A stretch of DNA of 22,259 nucleotides from assembly GCA_034411955.1 (NCBI GenBank), contig DAOUMF010000143.1, forward strand, positions 1 through 22,259. Reading direction: 5' to 3'. The position numbers were made by a program, and so were the translations under genes. Below, in pieces: positions 14,738 to 22,064 of this stretch (the first letter of the stretch is position 1; every line of letters starts with the position of its first letter). Below the pieces are notes generated by a model. The model was given only the letters and a program-made list of their open reading frames with translations, was not told where the DNA came from and made no database searches. This DNA comes from DAOUMF01 sp034411955. Lineage in GTDB: Bacteria > Chloroflexota > Dehalococcoidia > SM23-28-2 > RBG-16-64-32.

Positions 14738-16255
14738 CTAGATCTGGAAGAGGTTGCGGCCGCTGTCCGCGTCGTGACGCACGCGGCCGGAGGTGCCCAC
14801 GAACTCCCTGCGGGTCATCGACCACAGCAGATCGCTGTCTGCGGGCGTGTTGGCGATGAACCGGGCGTCCCGCTCTCCCCCGACGCCTAGACGGCCGATA
14901 ACGATCCCCTGTTCCGGCTCTCCCTCCCGGTTGAACACGACGGTATAGCTTTCGACGCGGGCAGGGCCTTCGGGCCGCTCCACGGTAGGAGGGCTCTCCA
15001 TCACCTCCAGGCGCGCCTGGTCATCCTCGGGGTTCGCGCGCTGCCAGGGTTCGTGGGGCGGGCGCCGGGCGCTGTACACCGCGGCGGAGTGCTTGGTGGC
15101 GAACCAACCGAGCCCGGTGATCAGGGCCTTATGGTCGGGGTTCTGGCGCAGGCGGGCCACCGCCGTGGCGACGGCGTGCATGACGTAGTTGTTACCGGGG
15201 CCGCCGGCGTACGGGAGGCCGCCGGTCACCGTGAGGGGCCGCCGTTCATCGAAGGGCAGGCGTAGCTCGCCCATGGCCAGTTGGACGGCGGAAGGGAAGC
15301 AAGAGTAGAGGTCAAAGAAGTCGATCTCGTCCACGCTGATGGCGGCCATCTCAAGGGCGCGTGAGGTGGCGGTGCGGATGGCGGGTGAGGCGTGGAGGTT
15401 GACGCGGTCGCTGACGAACCACTTGTCATCGGCGTCGCCGCAGCCCCAGAGGTAGACCCAGCGGTCCTCAGGGATGCCCAGTTCGCGGGCGGTCTGGGAG
15501 CCGGCCATAATGACGGCGGCGGCTTGGTCCACCTCGATGATCGCGTTCATGCGCTTGGGGTAGGGGAAGCAGATCATGCGGTTGTCGGGGGAGCCGGTGG
15601 TGATCTGCTCGGCGGTCAGGGCCTGCTGGAACCAGGCGTAAGGGTTATCGGCGGCGACGGCGGAGAGGCGCTGGCAGAGGTCGCCCAGGCGTCGGCCGTG
15701 CTCCTCGATGCTGAGGCCGAGGTGAGCGCGGAGTGCGTTCTCGAACAGGGGATAGACTCGGCTGGGCATGACGGCGCCGTGTCGGGTCTCCACTTCGTTG
15801 GCGCCGTTGCGGGGATCGCCCACCATCTCCCGAGGCGTCCCGCGCCGCTGCCAGGGCAGCCTGAACCCCGCCTTGCGGGCGCGGGGCACCGAGTGCAGCA
15901 CCTCGGCGCCGCAGAGGAGGGCCAGGCCGGTTTCGCTGCGGGCGATGCGTTCGGCGGTGCTGTTGATGATGCGCTGGGGGGTCTCGCCGCCCACGGTGGT
16001 GTAGATACGATGATGGGGGCGGGCGCCCAGCCGCTCCGCCAGGAGAGCGGGCGTGTCCTCATACGGCCAGGCGATGATGTTGACCACCTGGAGGCTGTCG
16101 ATGCGGGCCAGAAGGTCCCGCCTGCCGGCATCGTCCTGGGCGGCGCGGGCCACGATCTCCATCATCTCCAGGGGCTCGCGGGCGTTGGCCAGGTCGCGGG
16201 AGCGGTTGGTGTACTGGCCGACGCCGACGATGACGGGCAGGTTGGCCTGGGGCAT
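14738..16255 (-). CDS. Thiolase-like protein with additional C-terminal domain (TLP1/SCP-x type)
   Basis: A 505-residue acetyl-CoA acetyltransferase-like protein of the SCP2-thiolase-like group. The N-terminal thiolase half includes VIVGVGQYTNR (8-18), VGGETPQRIINSTAERIA (88-105) and LALLCGAEVLHS (111-122). The C-terminal half includes IDFFDLYSCFPSAVQ (311-325), TGGLPYAGGPGNNYVMH (344-360) and TGLGWFATKHSAAVYS (380-395). Residues about 425-500 match the extra beta-rich domain of type-1 thiolase-like proteins (VVFNREGEPEQGIVIGRL). The usual nucleophilic Cys in the NxxCxSG loop is absent (INST here), so classical thiolysis is doubtful. It may bind CoA or lipid, or act on an unusual acyl chain. 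ATG 16255 has little SD. A second thiolase-family gene starts at 22065. Confidence 0.85.
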   Translation of the reverse strand: MPQANLPVIVGVGQYTNRSRDLANAREPLEMMEIVARAAQDDAGRRDLLARIDSLQVVNIIAWPYEDTPALLAERLGARPHHRIYTTVGGETPQRIINSTAERIARSETGLALLCGAEVLHSVPRARKAGFRLPWQRRGTPREMVGDPRNGANEVETRHGAVMPSRVYPLFENALRAHLGLSIEEHGRRLGDLCQRLSAVAADNPYAWFQQALTAEQITTGSPDNRMICFPYPKRMNAIIEVDQAAAVIMAGSQTARELGIPEDRWVYLWGCGDADDKWFVSDRVNLHASPAIRTATSRALEMAAISVDEIDFFDLYSCFPSAVQLAMGELRLPFDERRPLTVTGGLPYAGGPGNNYVMHAVATAVARLRQNPDHKALITGLGWFATKHSAAVYSARRPPHEPWQRANPEDDQARLEVMESPPTVERPEGPARVESYTVVFNREGEPEQGIVIGRLGVGGERDARFIANTPADSDLLWSMTRREFVGTSGRVRHDADSGRNLFQI

Positions 16256-16417
16256 GGCATGCTTACTTTAACGCGAAGGTGAGCGACAGTCCAGACGCCG
16301 AGAAGGAGCGCGGGCCGGCGCGGCACGGGCGTGTCTGATTGACACAGCGGGCGGCAGGTCTATAATCCAATGCGTCCGGCAGGAATTTCATGAGCTGCCT
16401 CTAGCAAGGAGGGTGTC
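16256..16417. other. Divergent region: thiolase-like gene / amino-acid ABC operon
   Basis: 162-bp space holding the consensus promoter of the ABC operon. A small stem, GGCAG (16378-16382) with CTGCC (16395-16399), lies in the operon leader. A 4-codon ATG-TAG frame (16390-16404) sits just before the SD. On the minus strand only a weak -10-like TAAAGT is visible, close to ATG 16255. Confidence 0.4.
16339..16366 (+). promoter_or_regulatory. Consensus sigma70-type promoter of the ABC transporter operon
   Basis: Perfect TTGACA (16339-16344), 16-bp spacer and perfect TATAAT (16361-16366). Predicted start is near 16373, 45 nt before ATG 16418, which has AAGGAGGG at 16406-16413. This suggests strong basal expression. 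Confidence 0.85.
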
Positions 16418-17266
16418 ATGTTGCCACGCAGCCTTGGCCGCTACTTACTTGTATTCGCGGTGCTGGCGTTAGCTTCGATGCTGGCCTTCGCCGCCTGTGG
16501 GGAGGATGGAAAAGGCATCAAGATCGTCACCTTCGATACCAACCCGCTGGCGGTGGAGGACCTGCGCACGGGCGGCTCCGACGCCAACTTCTCCGATTTT
16601 CCGGTTGCCCTAGAGGACGCTGCCCAGTCGGACGGCGCGCTGGAGGTAGTGGAGCCGCAGGTCGACGCCCAGCCCTACGGCATCGGCATCCGCAAGGAAT
16701 CAGTCGAGCTCAAGGATGTCCTTCAACAGGCCGTCGACGCTATCATGGCAAGTGGCGCGTACGACAGCGTCCTGGCGAAGTGGGAGCTGGAAGCGACGGC
16801 TCTCGAGCCCAGCGGGGAGGAGGCGCCCACCGCGATCGACATATCGGGCGTGCCCGAACTCCAGGACGGGATGTTGAGCGTGGGCTCGGACATCGCCTAC
16901 GCGCCCTTCGAGTTCTACCAGGAGGGCACGGAGATCGCTGACGGCCTGGACGTGGACATGGGCAAGGCCATCGCCGATGTGCTGGGCGTAGAGGCCGAGT
17001 TCATCAATACCGGCTGGGACGGCATCATACCCGCCCTCCAGACGGAAGACTTCGATGTCATCATGTCGGCGATGACCATTACCGAAGATCGCTCGGAGCA
17101 GATCGACTTCGTGGCCTATATCAGCGTGGGCACGGGGATCGTGGTGCCGGCCGGTAACCCGAACAACATTCAAGATCTCGACGACCTCTGCGGCCTCACC
17201 GTGGCGGTGCAGGTGGGCACCATCCAGGAGCAAATGCTCAACGACCAGAACGAGAAGTGCGAATAG
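16418..17266 (+). CDS. Amino-acid ABC transporter substrate-binding lipoprotein, circularly permuted
   Basis: A 282-residue extracytoplasmic binding protein (SBP_bac_3/PBPb type) whose segments are in swapped order. A lipoprotein-like signal (residues 1-27, FAAC) leads straight into what is normally the second half: IKIVTFDTNPLAVEDLRTGG (34-53), DANFSDFPVA (55-64) with the ligand-amino-group Asp, YGIGIRKESVELKDVLQQAV (87-106) and LAKWELE (119-125). A 25-residue linker (about 126-150) then leads to the normal first half: SVGSDIAYAPFEF (154-166), DGLDVDMGKAIADVLG (175-190), WDGIIPALQ (200-208), MTITEDRSEQIDF (219-231; Arg225 is the usual carboxylate ligand) and LTVAVQVGTIQEQ (260-272). It stops at 282, where IKIV should follow. 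Each segment occurs once and the total length is normal. First gene of the operon; a permease follows 93 nt later. Confidence 0.85.
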   Translation: MLPRSLGRYLLVFAVLALASMLAFAACGEDGKGIKIVTFDTNPLAVEDLRTGGSDANFSDFPVALEDAAQSDGALEVVEPQVDAQPYGIGIRKESVELKDVLQQAVDAIMASGAYDSVLAKWELEATALEPSGEEAPTAIDISGVPELQDGMLSVGSDIAYAPFEFYQEGTEIADGLDVDMGKAIADVLGVEAEFINTGWDGIIPALQTEDFDVIMSAMTITEDRSEQIDFVAYISVGTGIVVPAGNPNNIQDLDDLCGLTVAVQVGTIQEQMLNDQNEKCE

Positions 17267-17293
17267 ACGTGTTCCTGGCGTCCCGCTGACGCG

Positions 17294-17330
17294 GCGGCCT
17301 CCGCGCCCATCGTCGGCAGCCGGAGGCCGC
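17294..17330 (+). promoter_or_regulatory. Hairpin between binding-protein and permease genes
   Basis: Perfect 10-bp stem, GCGGCCTCCG (17294-17303) with CGGAGGCCGC (17321-17330), 17-nt loop, no T-tract after it. Its position after the binding-protein gene is typical of structures that stabilise that part of the mRNA or partly terminate, giving more binding protein than permease. Confidence 0.5.
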
Positions 17331-17359
17331 TCCGTCTCGGGCACACGAGGGTGGTCCAA

Positions 17360-18121
17360 ATGGACGGCCTGCTAGCGATCCGGTACGATTTCCATACCGT
17401 CGGCGACTTCCTGTTCGACCCGATAATCCTGCGGGCGATGCGGGAGACGCTGTACATCGCCTTCTTTGCGATGGTGCTGGGGATCGGGCTGGGCATCGTG
17501 CTCGCCGTGATGCGAGAGTCCCGCAGCCCGATCATATCGGGGCCGGCCGGGGTCTATGTCTGGTTCTGGCGGGCGACGCCGGTGATCCTCCAACTCCTGC
17601 TCGTATACTTCGGCCTGCGACAGCTCATCGACGAGGACGTCTTCCGCGACAACTGGACCCGCTGGCGGGCGGCGGTGATTACCTTCGGGCTGAACGAGGC
17701 AGCGTACATGGCGGAGATCGTGCGCGGCGGCATCCAGTCCGTGGAGTCGGGTCAGATGGACGCTGCCAAGTCCCTGGGGATGACCAACTTCCAGGCGCTG
17801 AGGCGGATCATCCTGCCCCAGGCGTTGCGGGTAATCACACCGCCCACCGGCAACGAGTTCATCGCCATGCTGAAGAACACCTCGGTCGCCTTCGCCATCG
17901 GCGTGGTGGAGCTCCTCAACGCGGCCAAGATACAGGCCGCTCGCAATTTCAAGCCCATGGAGCTGTACAGCGTGGCGGCCTTCTGGTATCTGGTGCTGGT
18001 GTCCATCTTCAGCCTGCTCCAGGCCGAGCTGGAGCGTGCCCTGACCGTCTCCGAGCGGGAGCGACCGGAGACGCTTTTCTCGCGGGCGCTGACTGTACTC
18101 GGCGGCAGGCGCGGCATTTGA
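17360..18121 (+). CDS. Polar amino-acid ABC transporter permease (HisM/GlnP family)
   Basis: A 253-residue inner-membrane permease of the HisMQ/GlnP type, probably acting as a homodimer because only one permease gene is present. Membrane helices include AMRETLYIAFFAMVLGIGLG and VYVWFWRATPVILQLLLVYFGL. The EAA loop that contacts the ATPase is clear: SGQMDAAKSLGMTNFQALRR, then IILPQALRVITPP. ATG 17360 is preferred, with GAGGGTGG upstream, over the in-frame GTG at 17351, which overlaps that SD. It works with the binding protein before it and the ATPase after it to import a polar amino acid. Confidence 0.93.
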   Translation: MDGLLAIRYDFHTVGDFLFDPIILRAMRETLYIAFFAMVLGIGLGIVLAVMRESRSPIISGPAGVYVWFWRATPVILQLLLVYFGLRQLIDEDVFRDNWTRWRAAVITFGLNEAAYMAEIVRGGIQSVESGQMDAAKSLGMTNFQALRRIILPQALRVITPPTGNEFIAMLKNTSVAFAIGVVELLNAAKIQAARNFKPMELYSVAAFWYLVLVSIFSLLQAELERALTVSERERPETLFSRALTVLGGRRGI

Positions 18122-18147
18122 GGCCGCTGGGGGGACGGGCGTAGAAT
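18118..18147 (+). promoter_or_regulatory. Possible internal promoter before the ATPase gene
   Basis: TTGAGG (18118-18123, overlapping the permease stop), 18-bp spacer, TAGAAT (18142-18147, 5/6). The predicted start near 18154 would give an almost leaderless ATPase mRNA. Weak evidence. Confidence 0.3.
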
Positions 18148-18156
18148 GTTGGGGCG

Positions 18157-18921
18157 ATGGCTGATCCGATGGTGCGCAGCCAGGACGTACACAAGCGCTT
18201 CGGGCGACTGGAGGTGCTGCGCGGCGTCGACATGGAGGTGGCCCGGGGCGAGGTAGTGGTCCTGATCGGCCCCAGCGGCTCCGGCAAGACCACCTTCCTG
18301 CGTTGCATAAACCACCTGGAGCGGGTGGACGGCGGCCGCATCTACGTCGACGGCGAGTTGGTGGGCTACAGGGATAGGAACGGCCGCCTGGTGGAAGACG
18401 GCGAGAGGGAGGTCGCGCGCAAGCGGGCGGCCATCGGCATGGTCTTCCAGCGGTTCAACCTGTTTCCCCATCTCACGGCCATGGGCAACGTCATCGAGGC
18501 GCCGATACGGGTGAAGAAGGTGCCGCGCAAAGAGGCGGAGGAGGCCGGGCGGGAGATGCTGGCCAAGGTGGGGCTGGGCGAGAAGCTCTCCGCGTATCCA
18601 TCGCAGCTCTCCGGCGGGCAGCAGCAGCGAGTGGCCATCGCCCGGGCCCTGGCGATGCAGCCGAAGCTTATGCTGTTCGATGAGCCTACCTCGGCGCTCG
18701 ACCCCGAGCTCGTGGGCGAGGTGCTGGACGTGATGAAGTCGCTGGCCCGCGAGGGGATGACGATGATCGTGGTTAGCCACGAGATGGGCTTCGCCCGGGA
18801 GGTGGCCGACCGCGCCGTGTTCATGGATGAGGGGGTTATCGTGGAGGAAGGACCTCCGGAAGAGATGTTCCTGAACCCGCTGCAGCCTCGCACGCAGGCC
18901 TTCCTGAGCAAGATCCTCTAG
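18157..18921 (+). CDS. Polar amino-acid ABC transporter ATPase (GlnQ/HisP family)
   Basis: A 254-residue cytosolic ATPase that powers the adjacent importer. Complete ABC motifs: Walker A GPSGSGKT (38-45), Q-loop MVFQRFNLFPHLT (95-107), signature LSGGQQQR (151-158), Walker B LMLFDEPTSALDP (171-183) and switch His208 in VVSHEMGF. The MVFQRFNLFPH and FDEPTSALDPELVGEVLDVM segments are characteristic of GlnQ/HisP. The start is 35 nt after the permease stop, in the same operon. A small insertion with a RDRNGRLVEDGEREVARKR segment (72-90) follows the first beta region, as in many GlnQ homologues. Confidence 0.95.
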   Translation: MADPMVRSQDVHKRFGRLEVLRGVDMEVARGEVVVLIGPSGSGKTTFLRCINHLERVDGGRIYVDGELVGYRDRNGRLVEDGEREVARKRAAIGMVFQRFNLFPHLTAMGNVIEAPIRVKKVPRKEAEEAGREMLAKVGLGEKLSAYPSQLSGGQQQRVAIARALAMQPKLMLFDEPTSALDPELVGEVLDVMKSLAREGMTMIVVSHEMGFAREVADRAVFMDEGVIVEEGPPEEMFLNPLQPRTQAFLSKIL

Positions 18922-18973
18922 CGGGCCGTCCGGCCGCCGTCCATAATGGGTGGGGAGGTTCTAGAGGAGTAAC

Positions 18974-19717
18974 ATGAGCAGACTGGCTGATAGGATCAAA
19001 CGGGCGGCGCGGCCAGGGGCGGCACCGATAGGCTTCGGTGTGGCGGCTGAACGTCGCGCTTCTCCCACCCTGCTCTGCCTGCTGCGGCTCAGCAAGGAGC
19101 AGGTGAGCGAAGTGGCCGCCGGGGCCGCCGACGCCGTGATCATTAGCGGCCTCGACGCGGGCAAGCTGGAGCAGGCCATCAAGAAGATGGGCGATCTCCC
19201 TGTCGGCCTGCGCCTGGAGAGCGCCGAGAGGGCGGCGGTGGCCGGCGCCCGCGGGGCCGGGGCGGACTTCGTGCTGCTGGACGAAGGGGCATCGGCGGAG
19301 GCGGTGCTGGAAGAGGGAGTGGGTCTCGTCCTCAGCGTCGACAAGGATATCGGCGACACGGACCTGCGGGTGCTAGCCGGGCTGCCCCTGGAGGCGCTGG
19401 AGGTCCCTGCGACGGGGCAGCCGCTGACCCTGCGGGGGATGCTGGAGCTGCGGCGACTGTCTATGTTTTCCCAGACGCCGCTGCTGGTTGAGGTTCCGCC
19501 GGAGATTGATGCCGCTGGCTTGCAGGCCCTACGACAGGCAGGGGTGGTTGGCGTGATCCTGGACGGGACGCATGCAGATAAGATCACGGGGCTGCGCGAA
19601 GTTGTGCTCTCGCTGCTACCCAGGGGCCGGCGACGGGAGGAGCGTGCGGAGGCGCTCCTGCCGCCCCTTACGGGGGTGCCCGCCGAGGAAGAGGAAGAAG
19701 AGCCGGAATACCCGTAG
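18974..19717 (+). CDS. Unknown protein, alternating beta/alpha (TIM-barrel-like)
   Basis: A 247-residue cytosolic protein with no recognised family. It shows regular beta-alpha units: LLCLLRLSKEQVSEVAAGA, DAVIISG, LPVGLRLESAERAAVAGA, ADFVLLDE, VGLVLSVDKDI, LEALEVP, TPLLVEVP, VGVILDG. This is the pattern of a (beta/alpha)8 barrel, perhaps distantly like phosphate-binding barrels, though no catalytic motif stands out. The C-terminus ends in an acidic tail (EEEEEEPEYP). The start is well supported by AGAGGAGT 6 nt before ATG 18974. It follows the ABC ATPase by 52 nt and may be co-transcribed. A CATAAT at 18942-18947 could be a weak -10. Confidence 0.7.
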   Translation: MSRLADRIKRAARPGAAPIGFGVAAERRASPTLLCLLRLSKEQVSEVAAGAADAVIISGLDAGKLEQAIKKMGDLPVGLRLESAERAAVAGARGAGADFVLLDEGASAEAVLEEGVGLVLSVDKDIGDTDLRVLAGLPLEALEVPATGQPLTLRGMLELRRLSMFSQTPLLVEVPPEIDAAGLQALRQAGVVGVILDGTHADKITGLREVVLSLLPRGRRREERAEALLPPLTGVPAEEEEEEPEYP

Positions 19718-19742
19718 CAGAGGGCTTGGCACCGGCATAACC

Positions 19743-19771
19743 TTGACGTAGGGGTAAGGCCTCGTTATACT
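19743..19771 (+). promoter_or_regulatory. Promoter of the MerR-family gene, with inverted repeat
   Basis: TTGACG (19743-19748), 17-bp spacer, TATACT (19766-19771). An imperfect inverted repeat, CCTTGAC (19741-19747) against GGTAAGG (19753-19759), overlaps the -35 and spacer, where MerR-family dimers bind. Self-regulation is therefore plausible, though the spacer is a normal 17 bp rather than the 19-20 bp of classical MerR-activated promoters. Confidence 0.6.
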
Positions 19772-19816
19772 GCGATTCAAGCAACGCACTGCGATAGTCC
19801 AAGGAGTTGTGGGCAC

Positions 19817-20281
19817 GTGCCAGATAGCAGCGAAGCCTATCTCCAGATCGGGGAGGTTGCTGAGCGCACCGCAGTTACGCAGAGGACCCTGCGCTTCTAT
19901 GAAGAGAAGGGCCTGCTGCGTCCGCCCACCCGCATGGAAGGCGGTTTTCGCCTCTACTCGGAGGACGATGTCAGGCGCGTGAAGCACATCCGCCGCTTGC
20001 AGGACCTCCTGGGGGTCACCCTGGCCGAGATCAAGGAGATGGTAGAGGCCGAGGAGATCCTGCGCGAGCTGAAGGCCCAGTACCGGCCCGAGGCCGACAT
20101 CACCGAGAAGAAGCAGCAGCTCCAGAAGGCCATCGACGTCGTCACCCGCCAGCACGGCATCGTCAGCCAGAAGGCGGAGCAGATGAGCGAGATGAAGGCC
20201 CAACTGGAGGAGCGGCTGCGGACGTTCGCCCGCTGGATGGGGGAGCTGGAGCACCTGGAGTCGAAGACCCCCGTCGCATAG
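19817..20281 (+). CDS. MerR-family transcriptional regulator
   Basis: A 154-residue DNA-binding protein. The N-terminal MerR winged helix (about 8-77) has IGEVAERTAVTQRTLRFYEEKGLL, then GFRLYSEDDVRRVKHI. A long coiled-coil dimerisation helix follows (about 78-150: ITEKKQQLQKAIDVV, MSEMKAQLEERLRTFARWM). There is no C-terminal Cys cluster or effector domain, so metal or redox sensing is unlikely and the signal is unknown. The GTG start at 19817 is supported by AAGGAG (19801-19806) at 10-nt spacing and by the promoter upstream. The gene appears monocistronic and converges on the small membrane protein gene across a shared hairpin. Confidence 0.9.
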   Translation: MPDSSEAYLQIGEVAERTAVTQRTLRFYEEKGLLRPPTRMEGGFRLYSEDDVRRVKHIRRLQDLLGVTLAEIKEMVEAEEILRELKAQYRPEADITEKKQQLQKAIDVVTRQHGIVSQKAEQMSEMKAQLEERLRTFARWMGELEHLESKTPVA

Positions 20282-20303
20282 GGCCGCGCGCAAAACGGTA
20301 AGG

Positions 20304-20332
20304 AGAGGCCCCGGCCAACTGTCGGGGCCTCT
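20304..20332. terminator. Bidirectional terminator between merR-type gene and small membrane protein gene
   Basis: Perfect 10-bp stem, AGAGGCCCCG (20304-20313) with CGGGGCCTCT (20323-20332), 9-nt loop. On the minus strand it is followed by ccttaccgtttt, so it acts best for the minus-strand gene. Confidence 0.65.
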
Positions 20333-20356
20333 GGCATAGGCTCTGCTTGTTAGGCG

Positions 20357-20704
20357 CTAGTGGCCTTCGTCCTCTTCTCCGCCCTCCGGCGGCCGGTGCG
20401 GCTCGTAGCCGATCCGCCTGCGCAGGAGGTATCCCAGCGTGAACAGCACCGCGCCGCTGCCAATCCCAGCCGTTGTGAGCAACGCCATCAGCAGGATGTC
20501 CGGTCCGCCATCGTCGTCTCCCTCCTGCTCTACGGGGGTGGCCGACAGCAGCGTCTCCTCGGTCGCGGTGGTCTCGCCCGGCGCCGCGTCCAGGCTGGCT
20601 CCGCCGGGAGGGCCAGCCTCAGCAAGCTCGATCTGGGCGTACGCCGGCGGCGCTGGCAAGGCGAGGGCCACCGCCAGCAACGCGACGGCGAGGGCAGGCT
20701 TCAT
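20357..20704 (-). CDS. Small exported protein with C-terminal membrane anchor
   Basis: A 115-residue protein of unknown function. It has an N-terminal signal peptide (1-23, ending AYA/Q), an extracytoplasmic segment of about 45 residues rich in Ala, Pro, Thr and acidic residues (24-69), one membrane helix (about 70-93, ILLMALLTTAGIGSGAVLFTLGYLL), then a cytoplasmic RRR stop-transfer and an acidic tail (GGEEDEGH). This is a type I single-span topology. The start is supported by GGAGGA 6 nt before ATG 20704. It is divergent from proB. Confidence 0.7.
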   Translation of the reverse strand: MKPALAVALLAVALALPAPPAYAQIELAEAGPPGGASLDAAPGETTATEETLLSATPVEQEGDDDGGPDILLMALLTTAGIGSGAVLFTLGYLLRRRIGYEPHRPPEGGEEDEGH

Positions 20705-20720
20705 TTCGGGTCCTCCGCAG

Positions 20721-20759
20721 GCGACCGCACCGAACGGGATACTACCACACAGCGGTCGC
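20721..20759. repeat. 8-bp inverted repeat in the leader of the small membrane protein gene
   Basis: GCGACCGC (20721-20728) and GCGGTCGC (20752-20759) are perfect reverse complements around a 23-nt spacer. The spacer holds a minus-strand TAGTAT that could be a -10. This is an operator or leader-hairpin candidate. Confidence 0.3.
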
Positions 20760-20806
20760 TGAGCGAAGCGCCTCCGCCGCTGCCCTTCCCCGGTCGCCTG
20801 ATTTCC

Positions 20807-20836
20807 TTGTTAGCCCGGAAACCTCCCTGATATAAT
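20807..20836 (+). promoter_or_regulatory. Promoter of proB
   Basis: TTGTTA (20807-20812), 18-bp spacer, perfect TATAAT (20831-20836). Predicted start is near 20843, 24 nt before ATG 20867. Confidence 0.65.
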
Positions 20837-20866
20837 GCCAGCGCATCTGTAGGATATCCGCCGCCT

Positions 20867-22024
20867 ATGACCAGACAGAGCAGCAAATCCAAACGACAGT
20901 CCTCGCACGAAGGGCTCCGCTACCACCGCATCGTCGCCAAGGTAGGCACCAACGTGCTCACCGCCGGCACCGACAGGCTTGACCTGGAGGTTATGGCGGC
21001 GCTGGTGGGGCAGGTAGCGCGCCTGCACAAGGAGGGCGTCGCCGTGCTGGTGGTCACCTCCGGGGCCATCACTGCCGGACGCCGCCGCCTGGGGGTCAGC
21101 CGCGACCGCAGGGGCATGCCGTTCCGCCAGATGCTGGCCGCCGTGGGCCAGGGCGACCTGATGCAGGCGTATCAGGAGCTCTTTGCCTGGCACGAGATCA
21201 CCGTCGCCCAGACCCTCCTCACCCGCCGCGACCTGGCTGATCGCCAGGGCTATCTCAACGCTCGCAACACCCTCCTCGGCCTCCTGGAGCTGGGCGTGAC
21301 CCCCATCATCAACGAGAACGATGTGGTGGCTGTGGAGGAGATCGAAGGGGCCAGCATCGGCGACAACGACAACCTGTCGGCTCTGGTGGCTAACCTGGTG
21401 GACGCCGACCTGCTGGTGCTGCTCACCTACCAGGCCGGCCTGTACACCGCCGACCCCAGGCGCGACGCCAAGGCCCGCCTCATCCCTCGCGTGGAGCGCA
21501 TCGACGCCGAGATCGAGCGGCTGGCCGGCGATACCGTGGGCCGCGGAGTGGGTGGCATGGTCACCAAGCTCCAGGCGGCCCGGCTGGCCCTCGCCGGCGG
21601 CACTGACGTCGTCATCGCCGATGGGCGGGAGCCGGAGGTACTCATCCGTCTCGCCCGCGGCGAGGAGATGGGCTCCTATTTCCCCTCCCACGTGGACCGC
21701 ATGGAGAGCCGCAAGCGCTGGATGGTGGCGGGCCTATCCCTGAAGGGGAGCATCGCCGTTGACGCCGGCGCCAGCCGCGCGCTGCGCGACCAGGGGCGGA
21801 GCCTGCTGCCGGCCGGCGTGCGCGACGTAGAGGGAGACTTCGAGCGGGGGGACGCTGTGGCCATCACCGACGGCGACGGCCGACGCATCGCCTGCGGCAT
21901 CGCCAACTACAGCGCTCAGGAGATCCTGCGCATCCGCGGCGTCCGCTCCGACCGCATCGAGGAGGTGCTGGGCCACCACTACGGCGGCGAGGTAGTGCAC
22001 CGGGACAACCTGGTGCTCCTATGA
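20867..22024 (+). CDS. proB: Glutamate 5-kinase with PUA domain
   Basis: Cytosolic enzyme that phosphorylates L-glutamate with ATP, the first step of proline synthesis. 385 residues: an amino-acid-kinase domain (about 20-270) with VAKVGTNVLTAG (23-34), VVTSGAITAGRRRLG (62-76), IINENDVVAVEEI (147-159), IGDNDNLSALVA (164-175) and GVGGMVTKLQAA (227-238), followed by a PUA domain (about 293-368, GSIAVDAGASRAL ... RGIANYS-like core). About 18 basic/polar residues precede the usual start, beginning at ATG 20867. The SD is only weak (TAGGAT), but the promoter spacing fits. No proA is present in the window; a thiolase-family gene begins 40 nt downstream. Confidence 0.95.
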   Translation: MTRQSSKSKRQSSHEGLRYHRIVAKVGTNVLTAGTDRLDLEVMAALVGQVARLHKEGVAVLVVTSGAITAGRRRLGVSRDRRGMPFRQMLAAVGQGDLMQAYQELFAWHEITVAQTLLTRRDLADRQGYLNARNTLLGLLELGVTPIINENDVVAVEEIEGASIGDNDNLSALVANLVDADLLVLLTYQAGLYTADPRRDAKARLIPRVERIDAEIERLAGDTVGRGVGGMVTKLQAARLALAGGTDVVIADGREPEVLIRLARGEEMGSYFPSHVDRMESRKRWMVAGLSLKGSIAVDAGASRALRDQGRSLLPAGVRDVEGDFERGDAVAITDGDGRRIACGIANYSAQEILRIRGVRSDRIEEVLGHHYGGEVVHRDNLVLL

Positions 22025-22064
22025 TTCCCCGCTTGGGTGTCGTGGCCCGACCTGGACGAACGAC

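Noticed and set aside
15392..16282. 296-codon plus-strand frame opposite the thiolase-like gene
   Set aside because: Antisense shadow; no SD or recognisable domain, whereas the minus strand has family motifs throughout.
16390..16404. Four-codon ATG-to-TAG frame ahead of the binding-protein SD, as a leader peptide
   Set aside because: Too short to support. Only a moderate AGGA lies upstream and there are no codon runs suggesting attenuation.
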